Assembly: GCA_965279125.1 (NCBI GenBank)
Contig: CBDIHL010000042.1
Span: 144,356 to 208,355, forward strand
Direction: 5' to 3'
Length of the DNA: 64,000 nt
Origin: Dinoroseobacter sp965279125
Lineage (GTDB): Bacteria; Pseudomonadota; Alphaproteobacteria; Rhodobacterales; Rhodobacteraceae
The translations under genes and the position numbers were made by a program. Shown here piece by piece: positions 34,291-42,896 of this stretch (positions are counted from its first letter, which is position 1; each line of letters starts with the position of its first letter). Below the pieces are notes generated by a model. That model worked only from the letters and a program-made list of their open reading frames with translations. It did no database searches and had not been told where the DNA came from.

Positions 34291-36639
34291 ATGAGCAACA
34301 GTACACCCGAGGACCAGGTCCGCAGCACCACCGCGATGCGTGTTCTCTATGTGCTGTCCGTGGCCATGGTTGTGATCGGCCTTCTCAACTCGACCCCCGG
34401 CATTCCAGGCTATGATGCGTTAGCCGCGCAGGTGCTGGGATCCGACGGCGCGCGCTTGCGCAAGTTCCCGTTCGAATGGTTTTATCCACTGTTTTTCGTG
34501 ATCATGATGCTGATCGTGGTCCTCAAGCATTCCATATGGACCGCGTGGCGCAGCAAGTCGCCGCTGCGACGCGGCTTTGGGCTGTTTCTCGATATCGCGC
34601 TGGCCCTGATGGCTGTCACAGTGGCCGTGACCTACCTCGTCGAGATTGAATCGGTTTGCTTGGTGGATCGCCTGACCGGGGATCGCGCGCGGCTGATCGA
34701 AGAAAGTCTGGCCGCGGCTGCCGCGTTCAACGAAAGTTTCGGCCTGCCCGCGCCCACCACCGTCGAGGATCCGCAATGTGTGAACACGACAGGCGGTTGG
34801 CTGGTGCTGATCGTGGGTCTCGCGATCGTGGTCTTCTTGTCCTACAACATCAAAGTCTGGGGCCTGCCGCTGGTGCTGGTTGCCATCCTCGTCAGTGCCT
34901 ACACGATCCTCACGGTGCTCGTGTGGTATGTGTACGGCGCAGACGACATCAACAAATACTTCGTTACCAAATTGGCGGGCGAACCGCGCATGTTGGCAGA
35001 TGGACGCCCCCGCGTGCATGACGTTTTGGTCAACAACTCGTCCGGTCTGTTGGGGCGGTTCATGGATATCGTGCTGAACACGATCTTTCCCTATCTGGTG
35101 CTCGGCGCGCTCTTTGGCAGTTCTGCCGGGGGACGCTCGCTCATTAAGCTGGCCTTCCGCTGGACCCGTCATCTGCGCGGGGGGCCTGCCCATGCGGCCA
35201 TCGTGTCCTCGGCGATGTTTGGCACCATCTCAGGTGGGCCCATCGTCAACGTGCTGTCGACGGGTGTCCTGACGATCCCGATGATGATCAAGCGCGGCTT
35301 TTCCAAGGTCTTCGCAGGCGGGGTCGAGGCCGCCGCCTCGTCCGGCGGGTCGATCATGCCACCGGTCATGGGCGTGGCGGCGTTTGTGTTGGCCTCGCTG
35401 ACATCGGTGCCCTATTCCAGCGTGATCATTGCCGCGATCATCCCGGCGGCGGCCTATTTCTTCTGCCTGTTTTTGTCGGCGGTCTTCCAGTCGCGCAAAC
35501 AGAACATCGATGCCATTGGCGAGATCACCGAAGATATGGTGCTGGAGCGTCAGGATTTCCTGAACCTCGGCATGATCTTCGGCCCAATCATTCTGATCAT
35601 GACGCTTTTGCTGACGGCCAAAGATGCCGTGGGCTGTGGCCTGTTCGGGGGTGTTCTGGGGGCCGAGCGCAGCTTTGTGGATGGCGTGTGCCAAGTCGAA
35701 AGCTTGGGCTGGTTCTTGCAAGCGGTTCAAAATTCGGCTGGGTCCGCCGGGGCGGCAGGCTGGTGGGCGGTGCTGTTGCTGATGGCTCTGTTGTTCCTTG
35801 ACCCGGAGGTGCGCGCCAAGCCCCGCAAGATCGTCGATGCGCTGTCAAATGCGGGCGTGCTGATTTCAACGCTCTATCTGATGTTCCTCGCCGTCTCGAT
35901 CATCGACTTCTGCCTGTCGTTCACGGGCTTGCCGGTGTTTTTGTCGCTGGACGTGTTGTCGTGGCTCAACAGCCTCAGCTTGGGCAGCGGCGGGTCTTAC
36001 TTCTTCCAGTTCATTGCCCTGCTGCTGACGATGTTTCTGGCGGTGCTGTTGGGCATGGGGATGCCCGCGGTCCCCGCCTATATCAACGCAGCCCTGTTGA
36101 TGAGCCCGGTTCTGGCTGGCCTTGGCCTGTCCTTGTTCACCGCCAATATGTTCATCTTCTATTTCGCCGTGGCCAGTGCCATCACGCCCCCCGTCGCGTT
36201 GGCCGCATTTGCGGCCGCCTCGATCACCAAGGCCGAACCGATGCGCACGGCGTTCTCTGCCGTGAAGTCGGGTATCGTCATGTTCGTCGTGCCGTTCGTC
36301 TTTGCGTTCTACCCCGAGCTTTTGTTGATCGACGCGGCGATCCTCGACCCGCAGTCGCCGGGTGGAGCGGCCTATCTGCCGGGCTATGATGGGGATCTGC
36401 ATTTCGGGCTGATCGCATTGGTATTGGCTCGGTTCGTGTTTGCGCTGTATCTGCTGTCCTCGGCACTGGCCGGATTTGACCGTCACAAGCTGACGGGCTG
36501 GGAAATCGGACTGCGTCTGGCCCTCGCTGCGCTGATCATGATCAAGACCGAGATCATCTGGATCACTGCCGTCGTTGTCGCGATCTTGACTGTCGTGGCC
36601 CACGGACGATCCGGCGCAAAGGCGCGCGGGATCGGGTAA
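34291..36639 (+). CDS. Fused TRAP transporter permease (DctQM-type)
   Basis: The 782-residue membrane protein contains a DctQ-like N-terminal part (about residues 1-180, with four helices) fused to a DctM-like part, as is usual for TAXI partners. Typical segments are AHAAIVSSAMFGTISGGPIVNVLSTG, GGVEAAASSGGSIMPPVMG and MGMPAVPAYINAALLM. It couples ion movement to import of the TAXI ligand. A GGGGGA ribosome site precedes the ATG. Its link to the GST-sulfatase unit, divergent across a shared operator, suggests import of a sulfated or otherwise derivatised compound. Confidence 0.9.
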   Translation: MSNSTPEDQVRSTTAMRVLYVLSVAMVVIGLLNSTPGIPGYDALAAQVLGSDGARLRKFPFEWFYPLFFVIMMLIVVLKHSIWTAWRSKSPLRRGFGLFLDIALALMAVTVAVTYLVEIESVCLVDRLTGDRARLIEESLAAAAAFNESFGLPAPTTVEDPQCVNTTGGWLVLIVGLAIVVFLSYNIKVWGLPLVLVAILVSAYTILTVLVWYVYGADDINKYFVTKLAGEPRMLADGRPRVHDVLVNNSSGLLGRFMDIVLNTIFPYLVLGALFGSSAGGRSLIKLAFRWTRHLRGGPAHAAIVSSAMFGTISGGPIVNVLSTGVLTIPMMIKRGFSKVFAGGVEAAASSGGSIMPPVMGVAAFVLASLTSVPYSSVIIAAIIPAAAYFFCLFLSAVFQSRKQNIDAIGEITEDMVLERQDFLNLGMIFGPIILIMTLLLTAKDAVGCGLFGGVLGAERSFVDGVCQVESLGWFLQAVQNSAGSAGAAGWWAVLLLMALLFLDPEVRAKPRKIVDALSNAGVLISTLYLMFLAVSIIDFCLSFTGLPVFLSLDVLSWLNSLSLGSGGSYFFQFIALLLTMFLAVLLGMGMPAVPAYINAALLMSPVLAGLGLSLFTANMFIFYFAVASAITPPVALAAFAAASITKAEPMRTAFSAVKSGIVMFVVPFVFAFYPELLLIDAAILDPQSPGGAAYLPGYDGDLHFGLIALVLARFVFALYLLSSALAGFDRHKLTGWEIGLRLALAALIMIKTEIIWITAVVVAILTVVAHGRSGAKARGIG

Positions 36640-36694
36640 GCAGAGAGCAATACATGGGAACGCGCGCGACATGTCAGCGTGGCGTGCCCTTCGC

Positions 36695-36713
36695 CTTAAG
36701 TGAGTGACTTAAG
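36695..36713. other. Hairpin between convergent TRAP and RraA-like genes
   Basis: A 7-bp perfect stem, CTTAAGT (36695-36701) with ACTTAAG (36707-36713), has a 5-nt loop. It is 56 bp past the TRAP permease stop and 17 bp past the RraA-like stop on the other strand. It is AT-rich with no T-run, so it is at most a weak terminator. Confidence 0.3.
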
Positions 36714-36729
36714 CTTCAGGCGAAACGCT

Positions 36730-37440
36730 TTAGGTACGCGCAATCTCAAAATCCGACCAGAGCTTAGTGAACGCTTCGAAATCGACAGGTCCCTGCTTAA
36801 GCGGGCCCAAAACAACCGCCTCAGACGCAAAGAGGCGATCGAGTGCATCTTCCATTTGACCAAGCACCTCGCTTGGCACGCAGACGGCTCCGTGCCTGTC
36901 GGCATGGATCAAGTCCCCCTCTCGGACGGTCATCCCGAAGATTGTCGCGGGTGTGCCGATCTCGCGCACATGCACGAACCCATGGCTAGGACCGACGCTG
37001 CCTGCGAGGATCGGGAAGCCCTCGGGCATGTCGCCCAGATCACGCACCACCCCATTGGTCACGGCCCCCTCAAGCGCGAAGACCCGCTTGTGGACGACGG
37101 CGTGGACCTCGCCCCACCAAGCGCCGATGGCCGCCTCGCCGTCCATATCCTCGATCACCGCGACGCCGGGTCTTGGGCCGTCTGCCATCGCCTTGAAATA
37201 GGCCATGCGGCGCGTGCGGATCTCGTCTGGCGGCTCCGTGGGCGGTGCTTTGCCTGCGATGCGCGCGGTGCGTGCGAAGCCGACGATCCGCGCGTCCGGG
37301 TCTCCGGCCCAGACCGGTGTGCGGTGCGTGAAGCCGTCAAACCCGCGCTGGCCTTGGGCGACCTCGATTGCATTGCAGACCGTGGGGGTGTCGCAGCGGC
37401 GCAGGCGCGCGATCAGGCTGTCGGTGTTTGTAGGTGTCAT
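36730..37440 (-). CDS. RraA-like protein (4-hydroxy-4-methyl-2-oxoglutarate / 4-carboxy-4-hydroxy-2-oxoadipate aldolase family)
   Basis: The 236-residue protein has the RraA/HMG-aldolase fold: CDTPTVCNAIEV, GAWWGEVHAVVHKRV, GAVTNGVVRDLGDMPEGFPI with the substrate-binding Arg-Asp, and GDLIHADRHGAVCVP with the metal Asp. Some family members regulate RNase E, but those beside catabolic genes are pyruvate-forming aldolases. It is last in the minus-strand ABC/dicupin operon and follows the alpha/beta hydrolase gene by 2 bp. I favour an aldolase role, not RNA regulation. Confidence 0.83.
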   Translation of the reverse strand: MTPTNTDSLIARLRRCDTPTVCNAIEVAQGQRGFDGFTHRTPVWAGDPDARIVGFARTARIAGKAPPTEPPDEIRTRRMAYFKAMADGPRPGVAVIEDMDGEAAIGAWWGEVHAVVHKRVFALEGAVTNGVVRDLGDMPEGFPILAGSVGPSHGFVHVREIGTPATIFGMTVREGDLIHADRHGAVCVPSEVLGQMEDALDRLFASEAVVLGPLKQGPVDFEAFTKLWSDFEIART

Positions 37441-37442
37441 GA

Positions 37443-38135
37443 TCAGCTTTCAAGAAAGGGAACGAGGGCTGCCGCGCAGGCGTCTGGGTCTTCGAGCAGC
37501 GCGAAATGCCCGAGCCCTTCGAGGCTTTGGAACTGGCCTTTGGGCGCGGCTTCGGCGGCCGCTATCCCATATCCCGGCGGCGCGCTTTGATCCAGCGCGC
37601 CTGTCATCGCGAGAACGGGCATCCGCGCGCGCGCCAAGGCAGGCACCGCCCCTGATCGCGTCAACGCCAAGCGCGTTTGTAGCCCAATTAAAGGGGCGGC
37701 CTGATCAGCCATTTCGTAAATCAGCGCGCGGGTTATGTCAGGCTTTGGACCGAACACCTCGGGCGCACGCGCGGTTAAAGCTGCCGCCCCGCCGAGCGTT
37801 CCCACGTCCCTCGCCAAATCATGCCGCGCAGGCGCGCGCGCTGGATCATCCGCAAATGGGTTGACGCCGAACAGCACCAACCGCCCCGCCGCCATCCGAT
37901 CCGCGTAATGGGCCGCCACGATCGCGCCGAGCGAAAAGCCGCAAACGATGGTGTCTTCCGAAAGGTCCTCAAACACCTGCGCGTAATCGGCAATCGCTGG
38001 CCATTGCAGCGGCACATAGCGGCGGTGCGCAGCAGGCACCTCAAGCGCGCCCAGCAACCCATCGAACACGGCGTCGGTGCAAAGCGTGCCGCCGAGCAAC
38101 AGCCAAGGTCTGTCCGGTATGCCGTCAGTACCCAT
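37443..38135 (-). CDS. Alpha/beta-fold hydrolase
   Basis: The protein has a typical alpha/beta hydrolase core with the nucleophile elbow GFSLG, a late acid region (MPVLAMTGALDQ) and the catalytic His in LEGLGHFALLED. I start at ATG 38135 (230 residues), inside the end of the aldolase gene; ATG 38165 would add 10 residues, and neither has a strong ribosome site. It could be an ester, lactone or C-C bond hydrolase acting before the aldolase step. Substrate unknown. Confidence 0.78.
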   Translation of the reverse strand: MGTDGIPDRPWLLLGGTLCTDAVFDGLLGALEVPAAHRRYVPLQWPAIADYAQVFEDLSEDTIVCGFSLGAIVAAHYADRMAAGRLVLFGVNPFADDPARAPARHDLARDVGTLGGAAALTARAPEVFGPKPDITRALIYEMADQAAPLIGLQTRLALTRSGAVPALARARMPVLAMTGALDQSAPPGYGIAAAEAAPKGQFQSLEGLGHFALLEDPDACAAALVPFLES

Positions 38136-38913
38136 TCTGGGCAGAGACTTTGAGGCTGGTGTCATCCAGCGTCACCCGCACCGCCTCGCGCATGCTGCGG
38201 GTCAGATGTGCGAAGTCATTGCCGGGGGTGACAAGCTTGAAGCCCTGCTCCACCCGTAAGCGGGCCTCCTCGCCAGACGCACAAAAGATGCCCACCGGGA
38301 TACCGCGCCGGGTGGCAGATGCCAGCACGTGCAGCAAGGCAGCTTCGGATTTTGGCCGAGGGTGGCCGACATGGCCGTCAAGCGCGAACGCCATGTCATT
38401 CGGCCCCAGATAGATCATATCGACGCCCTCTACATCGAGGATTTCTTCGATCCGGTCGACGGCCTCGGCGGTCTCGATCATCGGGATAGCCATGACGGTC
38501 TCGTTGGCTTGAGCCACGTAGTCAGGCCCCCCATAGAGCAGCCCACGCGACGGCCCGAAACTGCGATTGCCATATGGCGGATAGCGGCAGGCGGCGACAA
38601 GCGCACGCGTTTGCTCAGGCGTGGAGATCATCGGACAGATGATCCCGTAGGCCCCCGCATCAAGCAGGTGCATGATCTGGGCGGTGTTCAACTCAGGCAC
38701 GCGCACAAGCGGTGTCGCGGGCGTGGCAGAGATCGCTTGGATCATCGCCAAGGCGTCCGGGAACCCGAGCATCCCGTGTTGGAGGTCCACGGTGACGGCA
38801 TGCGCTCCGCTATGGCCGATCCCTTCGGCGGAGTAGGCGGACGCGATCGACAGCCAGCCATTAACGACGATCTCATGGGCGGCAAGGCGGGTGCGGACGG
38901 TGTTGGCGCGCAT
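38125..38913 (-). CDS. HpcH/HpaI aldolase (class II, 4-hydroxy-2-oxoheptanedioate aldolase type)
   Basis: This 262-residue TIM-barrel aldolase has VTVDLQHGMLGF (base His), LVRVPE (substrate Arg), IPMIETAEAVDRI and YLGPNDMAFALDGH (metal Glu and Asp) and CASGEEARL. It splits hydroxy-oxo acids to pyruvate and an aldehyde. The ATG shares a base with the dicupin stop codon (TAATG), and its end overlaps the hydrolase gene, so the three are tightly coupled. Having this aldolase and an RraA-like aldolase in one operon is notable. Confidence 0.88.
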   Translation of the reverse strand: MRANTVRTRLAAHEIVVNGWLSIASAYSAEGIGHSGAHAVTVDLQHGMLGFPDALAMIQAISATPATPLVRVPELNTAQIMHLLDAGAYGIICPMISTPEQTRALVAACRYPPYGNRSFGPSRGLLYGGPDYVAQANETVMAIPMIETAEAVDRIEEILDVEGVDMIYLGPNDMAFALDGHVGHPRPKSEAALLHVLASATRRGIPVGIFCASGEEARLRVEQGFKLVTPGNDFAHLTRSMREAVRVTLDDTSLKVSAQNGY

Positions 38914-40040
38914 TATCCTGCCCGTCCGTAGCTGGGCAGCAGGGACGCTTTTGCGACGAAGCCGCCTGCGTCCAGACCCAGCCCGGCGTCATGCGCGCCA
39001 CTGAGGACCTCGGGCGCGAAGACGGGGCGTTTGCGGTGATCGCCGCTGATCACGACAAGCACCTCGGTGGCGGTCTCGCCTGTGGCGGTGAAACTGCGCA
39101 TGACGCCGCCGGGCACCGAATATGTGTCCCATGCGTTCACAGCCACGCTGGCGTTGCCCCCATCGGCATAGTCGATCCGCATCTGGCCTTCATGCATCAT
39201 CAACACCATCTTGTCGTCCACCTGAAAGGGACCAACGGTCTGACCCGGCTCGATCCGCAACCACTCGGTCGAGAAGCCGTGCGGATTGGTGATCGGGGCT
39301 GCATGCTCGCGGTTCTGGGTCATGCCAAAACCGATGACGGGCGCGATCTGTGCGCCGCCCGTTGGTAAGGCTTGGTCTATGAAGGCGGGGCGGAAATCGC
39401 GGGCATCTGAGGCGACGATCCGCGACATCATCTGCTCGCGCGTCACGTTGCGCAGCGCTGCCACATCCTCATCCGGCATCGGCGGGATGCGGCCCGACTC
39501 TGGTGGCACCACATCGCCGCGCGAGGTGTCGATCAGGCGGTTGTCGGACGAGATATAGAGGCCGTAATCCGCCGCCTCACGGATGATCTCGGGATGGAAA
39601 ATCACGCCCCCGGTGTTGTCGCCCCCAAGGATCGTAAACAGCCAGCCATCGTCCGGTCCTGCATTGGTGAAGCCCCGGAAAATCCATGTGGGCACGGAGA
39701 CGATATCGCCTTTGCGGCCCGTCACCTCGTTCTCTCCGTTGGAGCCCCAGCGGAAGGTCCATTCGCCCGCTTGGACGATGAAGACCTCGGCGGTGAAGTG
39801 GATATGCAGGTTGTTGGTGATGCCGTGGGGCATCGCCGCCGCCCCGATGTTGAAGCCATGCGCCTCGGGCAGGTTGATCACCTGATCGTCCGACGAGGTC
39901 ACGCCCGGCCCGATGATGGAGTAGTTTTCCTTGGTGTCCGATCCCGGCTTCTTGCAGTCGATGAACGCGACGGTGCACGACACGTAGTCATCGCGCTTGA
40001 TGTGGCGCGCGTCGGCGATCTCTTGGGTGATGGCGGGCAT
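38913..40040 (-). CDS. Dicupin protein, possible ring-cleaving dioxygenase or isomerase
   Basis: I start at ATG 40040 because AAGGA lies 7 bp upstream; an ATG at 40055 has poorer spacing. The 375-residue product has two cupin domains. In the first (about 60-150) the metal ligands are visible as LHIHFTAEVFIVQAGEW (H-x-H-x3-E). The second (about 240-340) is more degenerate (VGPFQVDDKMVLMMHEGQM). The arrangement resembles gentisate or homogentisate-type dicupins, but I cannot confirm ring cleavage. It sits between the ABC transporter genes and the aldolase gene. Confidence 0.72.
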   Translation of the reverse strand: MPAITQEIADARHIKRDDYVSCTVAFIDCKKPGSDTKENYSIIGPGVTSSDDQVINLPEAHGFNIGAAAMPHGITNNLHIHFTAEVFIVQAGEWTFRWGSNGENEVTGRKGDIVSVPTWIFRGFTNAGPDDGWLFTILGGDNTGGVIFHPEIIREAADYGLYISSDNRLIDTSRGDVVPPESGRIPPMPDEDVAALRNVTREQMMSRIVASDARDFRPAFIDQALPTGGAQIAPVIGFGMTQNREHAAPITNPHGFSTEWLRIEPGQTVGPFQVDDKMVLMMHEGQMRIDYADGGNASVAVNAWDTYSVPGGVMRSFTATGETATEVLVVISGDHRKRPVFAPEVLSGAHDAGLGLDAGGFVAKASLLPSYGRAG

Positions 40041-40058
40041 GTCTAGGTCCTTCATGTC

Positions 40059-41111
40059 TTATCCGAGCCTTTCGCCCGTTGCGCGATCAAACAGGTGAAT
40101 GCGCGCGCCCTCTTTCGGGGCCAAATAGCACGGCGAGTCGATCTCGGCCTCGTAATCGGCATGTCCGCGCGCGCAGACCGAGGATGGCCCGTTGCGCAGG
40201 GTGACCAAGGTGCTCTCGCCCGTCAACTCAAGCGCGTAGAGCTTGCCGCCGATGGCCGCTTTTGCGTCGTCGGTGATTGCCAGCTCTTCGGGGCGGATAC
40301 CCAGCACAACACCGTCGCGGTCGTCCAGCTTGACCGGCAGCTCGACCCCATCAGCGCGGAACACGCCACCTTTGACGGCCCCATCGATGAGGTTCATCGA
40401 GGGCGATCCGATGAAGCCTGCAACGAACAGATCAGCGGGTTCGGCATAGATTTTCTTGGGCGTATCAAGCTGCACGATCCGCCCTTCGCGCATCACGGCG
40501 ACGCGGTTGGCCAGCGTCATCGCCTCCATCTGGTCGTGGGTGACGTAGACGGTTGTGACACCCAGCTCGTGATGCAGGTGCTTCAGCTCAGCGCGCATGG
40601 TGACGCGCAGCTTGGCGTCGAGGTTCGACAGCGGCTCGTCCATCAAGAAGATGCTCGGCGTGCGCACGATTGCGCGGGCAAGGGCGACGCGTTGGCGTTG
40701 ACCGCCAGAAAGCTCGGACGGGCGACGCTCCAGCAGCGCATCAAGTTCGACCTTCTCGGCAGTCTCTTGCACGCGGGCTTTGCGGGCGGCTTTGTCCATT
40801 CCGCGCAGGCGCAGCGGGTATTCGATGTTCTGGCGCACAGTCATATGCGGATAGAGGCCGTAGTTTTGGAACACCATCGCGATGTCGCGGTCCTTGGGCG
40901 GCTTGTCGTTGATCCGCTCGCCCTTGATCATGATGTCGCCTGCGGTGATGTCCTCTAGCCCTGCGATCATGCGCATGGTCGTGGTTTTGCCGCAGCCCGA
41001 GGGGCCAAGCAGCACGAGGAACTCGCCATCATGGATGGTCAGGCTTTGCTTGGGGACGGCGAGAAAGTTGCCATACCTTTTTTCGATATCGACGAGACGG
41101 ACTTCGGCCAT
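40059..41111 (-). CDS. Sugar-type ABC transporter ATP-binding protein (UgpC/MsmX family)
   Basis: This 350-residue ATPase has Walker A (GPSGCGKTT), the signature LSGGQRQRVALARA, Walker B (IFLMDEPLSNLDAK) and a C-terminal TOBE domain (about 240-345, VVLGIRPEEL). It energises a CUT1-type importer. An AAGGA ribosome site lies 8 bp before the ATG. It is fourth in the operon after the binding protein and two permeases, and directly upstream of the dicupin gene. Confidence 0.92.
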   Translation of the reverse strand: MAEVRLVDIEKRYGNFLAVPKQSLTIHDGEFLVLLGPSGCGKTTTMRMIAGLEDITAGDIMIKGERINDKPPKDRDIAMVFQNYGLYPHMTVRQNIEYPLRLRGMDKAARKARVQETAEKVELDALLERRPSELSGGQRQRVALARAIVRTPSIFLMDEPLSNLDAKLRVTMRAELKHLHHELGVTTVYVTHDQMEAMTLANRVAVMREGRIVQLDTPKKIYAEPADLFVAGFIGSPSMNLIDGAVKGGVFRADGVELPVKLDDRDGVVLGIRPEELAITDDAKAAIGGKLYALELTGESTLVTLRNGPSSVCARGHADYEAEIDSPCYLAPKEGARIHLFDRATGERLG

Positions 41112-41124
41112 GTGAAATTTCCTT

Positions 41125-41940
41125 CTATTTGACCGCGCCGGCCGTCATGCCGCGCGTGAAATGCTTTTGGATAAACAATGCCATGATGAAGATCGGCACG
41201 GTGATCATGACGCCTGCGGCACTCATCAACTCCCACAGATCGCCGCGTTCGGTGCGGAAATTGACCAGACCGACGGGCAAGGTGACAGCCTCGCGGCGCG
41301 ACAGGATCAGGGCGAACAGAAATTCGTTCCATGTCAGGATGAAGCAGAAGATCGACGAGGTCATGATGCCCGGCGCGGCCATCGGCAGAACGATGTCCTT
41401 GATCACCCGCAAGCGCGACGCGCCGTCGATCATTGCGGCCTCTTCGCTGTCGGTGGGGATTGCGTCAATGAAGCCCTTGATCATCCAGATCACGAACGGT
41501 GTGACGATGGCGAGGTTGACGATGATCAGCGCGATCCGGGTGTCCAGAAGGTCCAGTTGGCGGAACATCAAGAAGAACGGCAACACGATGACCACGGCGG
41601 GAATGAACTGCGTCGACAGGATCAAGAAGAACAGGAACTTGCGCGCCCGCACCCGAAACCGCGAGAACGAATAGGCAGCCAAGGTGGCGCAGGGCACCGC
41701 GATGGCAACCGTGACCGTCGCCACGATGACCGAGTTCAGCACCATGCTGCCAAGGTTCCACGGGTGCGAGAACACGGTGATGAAGTTCTGGAACGTCGGC
41801 TCGAAGAACAGCGACAGCGAATAGGCGTCGCGGGGTTGCTTGAAGGCGGTCAGGAACATCCATGCGATCGGAAACAGGACCACGATGGAGATGAGAACCA
41901 GAAGGGCACGCTCGCCCAGATATGCGAGGGTCTTTTTCAT
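41125..41940 (-). CDS. Carbohydrate-type ABC transporter permease (MalG family)
   Basis: From ATG 41940 (overlapping the upstream TGA as ATGA) this is a 271-residue, six-helix permease. The EAA loop EEAAMIDGASRLRVIKDIVLPM contacts the ATPase. The C terminus (IQKHFTRGMTAGAVK) is typical of MalG-like subunits. The in-frame region upstream to 42021 has no such features and overlaps the other permease. Confidence 0.92.
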   Translation of the reverse strand: MKKTLAYLGERALLVLISIVVLFPIAWMFLTAFKQPRDAYSLSLFFEPTFQNFITVFSHPWNLGSMVLNSVIVATVTVAIAVPCATLAAYSFSRFRVRARKFLFFLILSTQFIPAVVIVLPFFLMFRQLDLLDTRIALIIVNLAIVTPFVIWMIKGFIDAIPTDSEEAAMIDGASRLRVIKDIVLPMAAPGIMTSSIFCFILTWNEFLFALILSRREAVTLPVGLVNFRTERGDLWELMSAAGVMITVPIFIMALFIQKHFTRGMTAGAVK

Positions 41941-42821
41941 GCGGTTGCCATCTTTCTTTCGCTCAGCAGCATGCGGACATACCAGATTGAGATGAACATC
42001 ATGATCACGGTCAGGATCCAAGCGAGGGCCGAGGCGTAGCCCATGTCGAACCAGCGGAAACCGACGTTGAAGATGAAGTAGGCCAATGTCTCCGTCGATG
42101 TGCCGGGGCCACCGCCGGTCAACGTGACGACCTGGTCGAACATCTTCAACGCGAAGATCGTCTTGAGAACGGCCATCACAAGGATCACGCCGCGCATCTG
42201 AGGCAAGATGATCTCGTAGATGATGCGCAGGTTCGAAGCCCCGTCGATGCGCGCCGCCTCCTCAGTCTCACGCGGGATGGAGGCGAGGCCGCCGAGGCAC
42301 ATGAAGGTCATATACGGCGTCCAGTGCCACACATCTGTCAGCACGAGGATCCCCATGGCAAGGTTCGGATCAGCAAGCCATGGCACGCCCTGCAAGGCGG
42401 GAAACACCGCGCCGAGGCCGTTGGCGATGACGCCGAATTCGGGGTTGAACATGAAGCGGTAGCTGACACCGATCAGCGCGGGGCTCATGGCAAAGGGCAA
42501 GATCAGGATAATGCGCGTGAAGGTGTGCATCGGACCCTTGCGGCGAAGAAGCAGCGCAAGCGCCATGGCGAGGATCACGGTTAAGATGACGCTGGTGACA
42601 ACGAAGATGAAGGTCACCCAGAGCGAGTTCAGAAACGCGCTTTCGCTGGCGGCATAAATGTAATTGTCAAAGCCCACGAACCCACTTGGGCGGCGGCTTT
42701 CGGTCAAATCCCACGCGCGAAACGAGGTGATCAACGAATACGCGAGGGGATAGATGGTGGTCGCCAGCACAATGACAAACGCGGGGATCAGTAACCAATA
42801 GGGGAGAAGCCGGTCTTGCAC
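41937..42821 (-). CDS. Carbohydrate-type ABC transporter permease (MalF family)
   Basis: This 294-residue permease has six helices, a first one near residue 10 (LLIPAFVIVLATTIYPLAYS), and the EAA loop EEAARIDGASNLRIIYEIILP. It starts at GTG 42821 with a GAGG site upstream. It pairs with the MalG-like subunit through the 4-bp overlap. The binding-protein gene lies 75 bp upstream beyond a strong terminator-like hairpin. Confidence 0.9.
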   Translation of the reverse strand: MQDRLLPYWLLIPAFVIVLATTIYPLAYSLITSFRAWDLTESRRPSGFVGFDNYIYAASESAFLNSLWVTFIFVVTSVILTVILAMALALLLRRKGPMHTFTRIILILPFAMSPALIGVSYRFMFNPEFGVIANGLGAVFPALQGVPWLADPNLAMGILVLTDVWHWTPYMTFMCLGGLASIPRETEEAARIDGASNLRIIYEIILPQMRGVILVMAVLKTIFALKMFDQVVTLTGGGPGTSTETLAYFIFNVGFRWFDMGYASALAWILTVIMMFISIWYVRMLLSERKMATA

Positions 42822-42848
42822 GGGGACACCTCATCGCAGTCGAGACGG

Positions 42849-42884
42849 AAAAAAGGGGCCGGACGTGTCTTACCGTCCGGCCCC
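42849..42884 (-). terminator. Intra-operon terminator/attenuator after the binding-protein gene
   Basis: On the minus strand an 11-bp perfect GC-rich stem (GGGGCCGGACG, 42884-42874, with 42865-42855) and an 8-nt loop are followed by six T (42854-42849). It starts 12 bp after the binding-protein stop and 27 bp before the permease start. It probably lowers permease and enzyme expression relative to the binding protein. Confidence 0.85.
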
Positions 42885-42896
42885 AGGGAGGAGAGG

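Noticed and set aside
36700..37590. Plus-strand frame of about 290 codons opposite the RraA-like gene
   Set aside because: The minus-strand RraA-like protein has clear family motifs; this frame has none and overlaps it fully.
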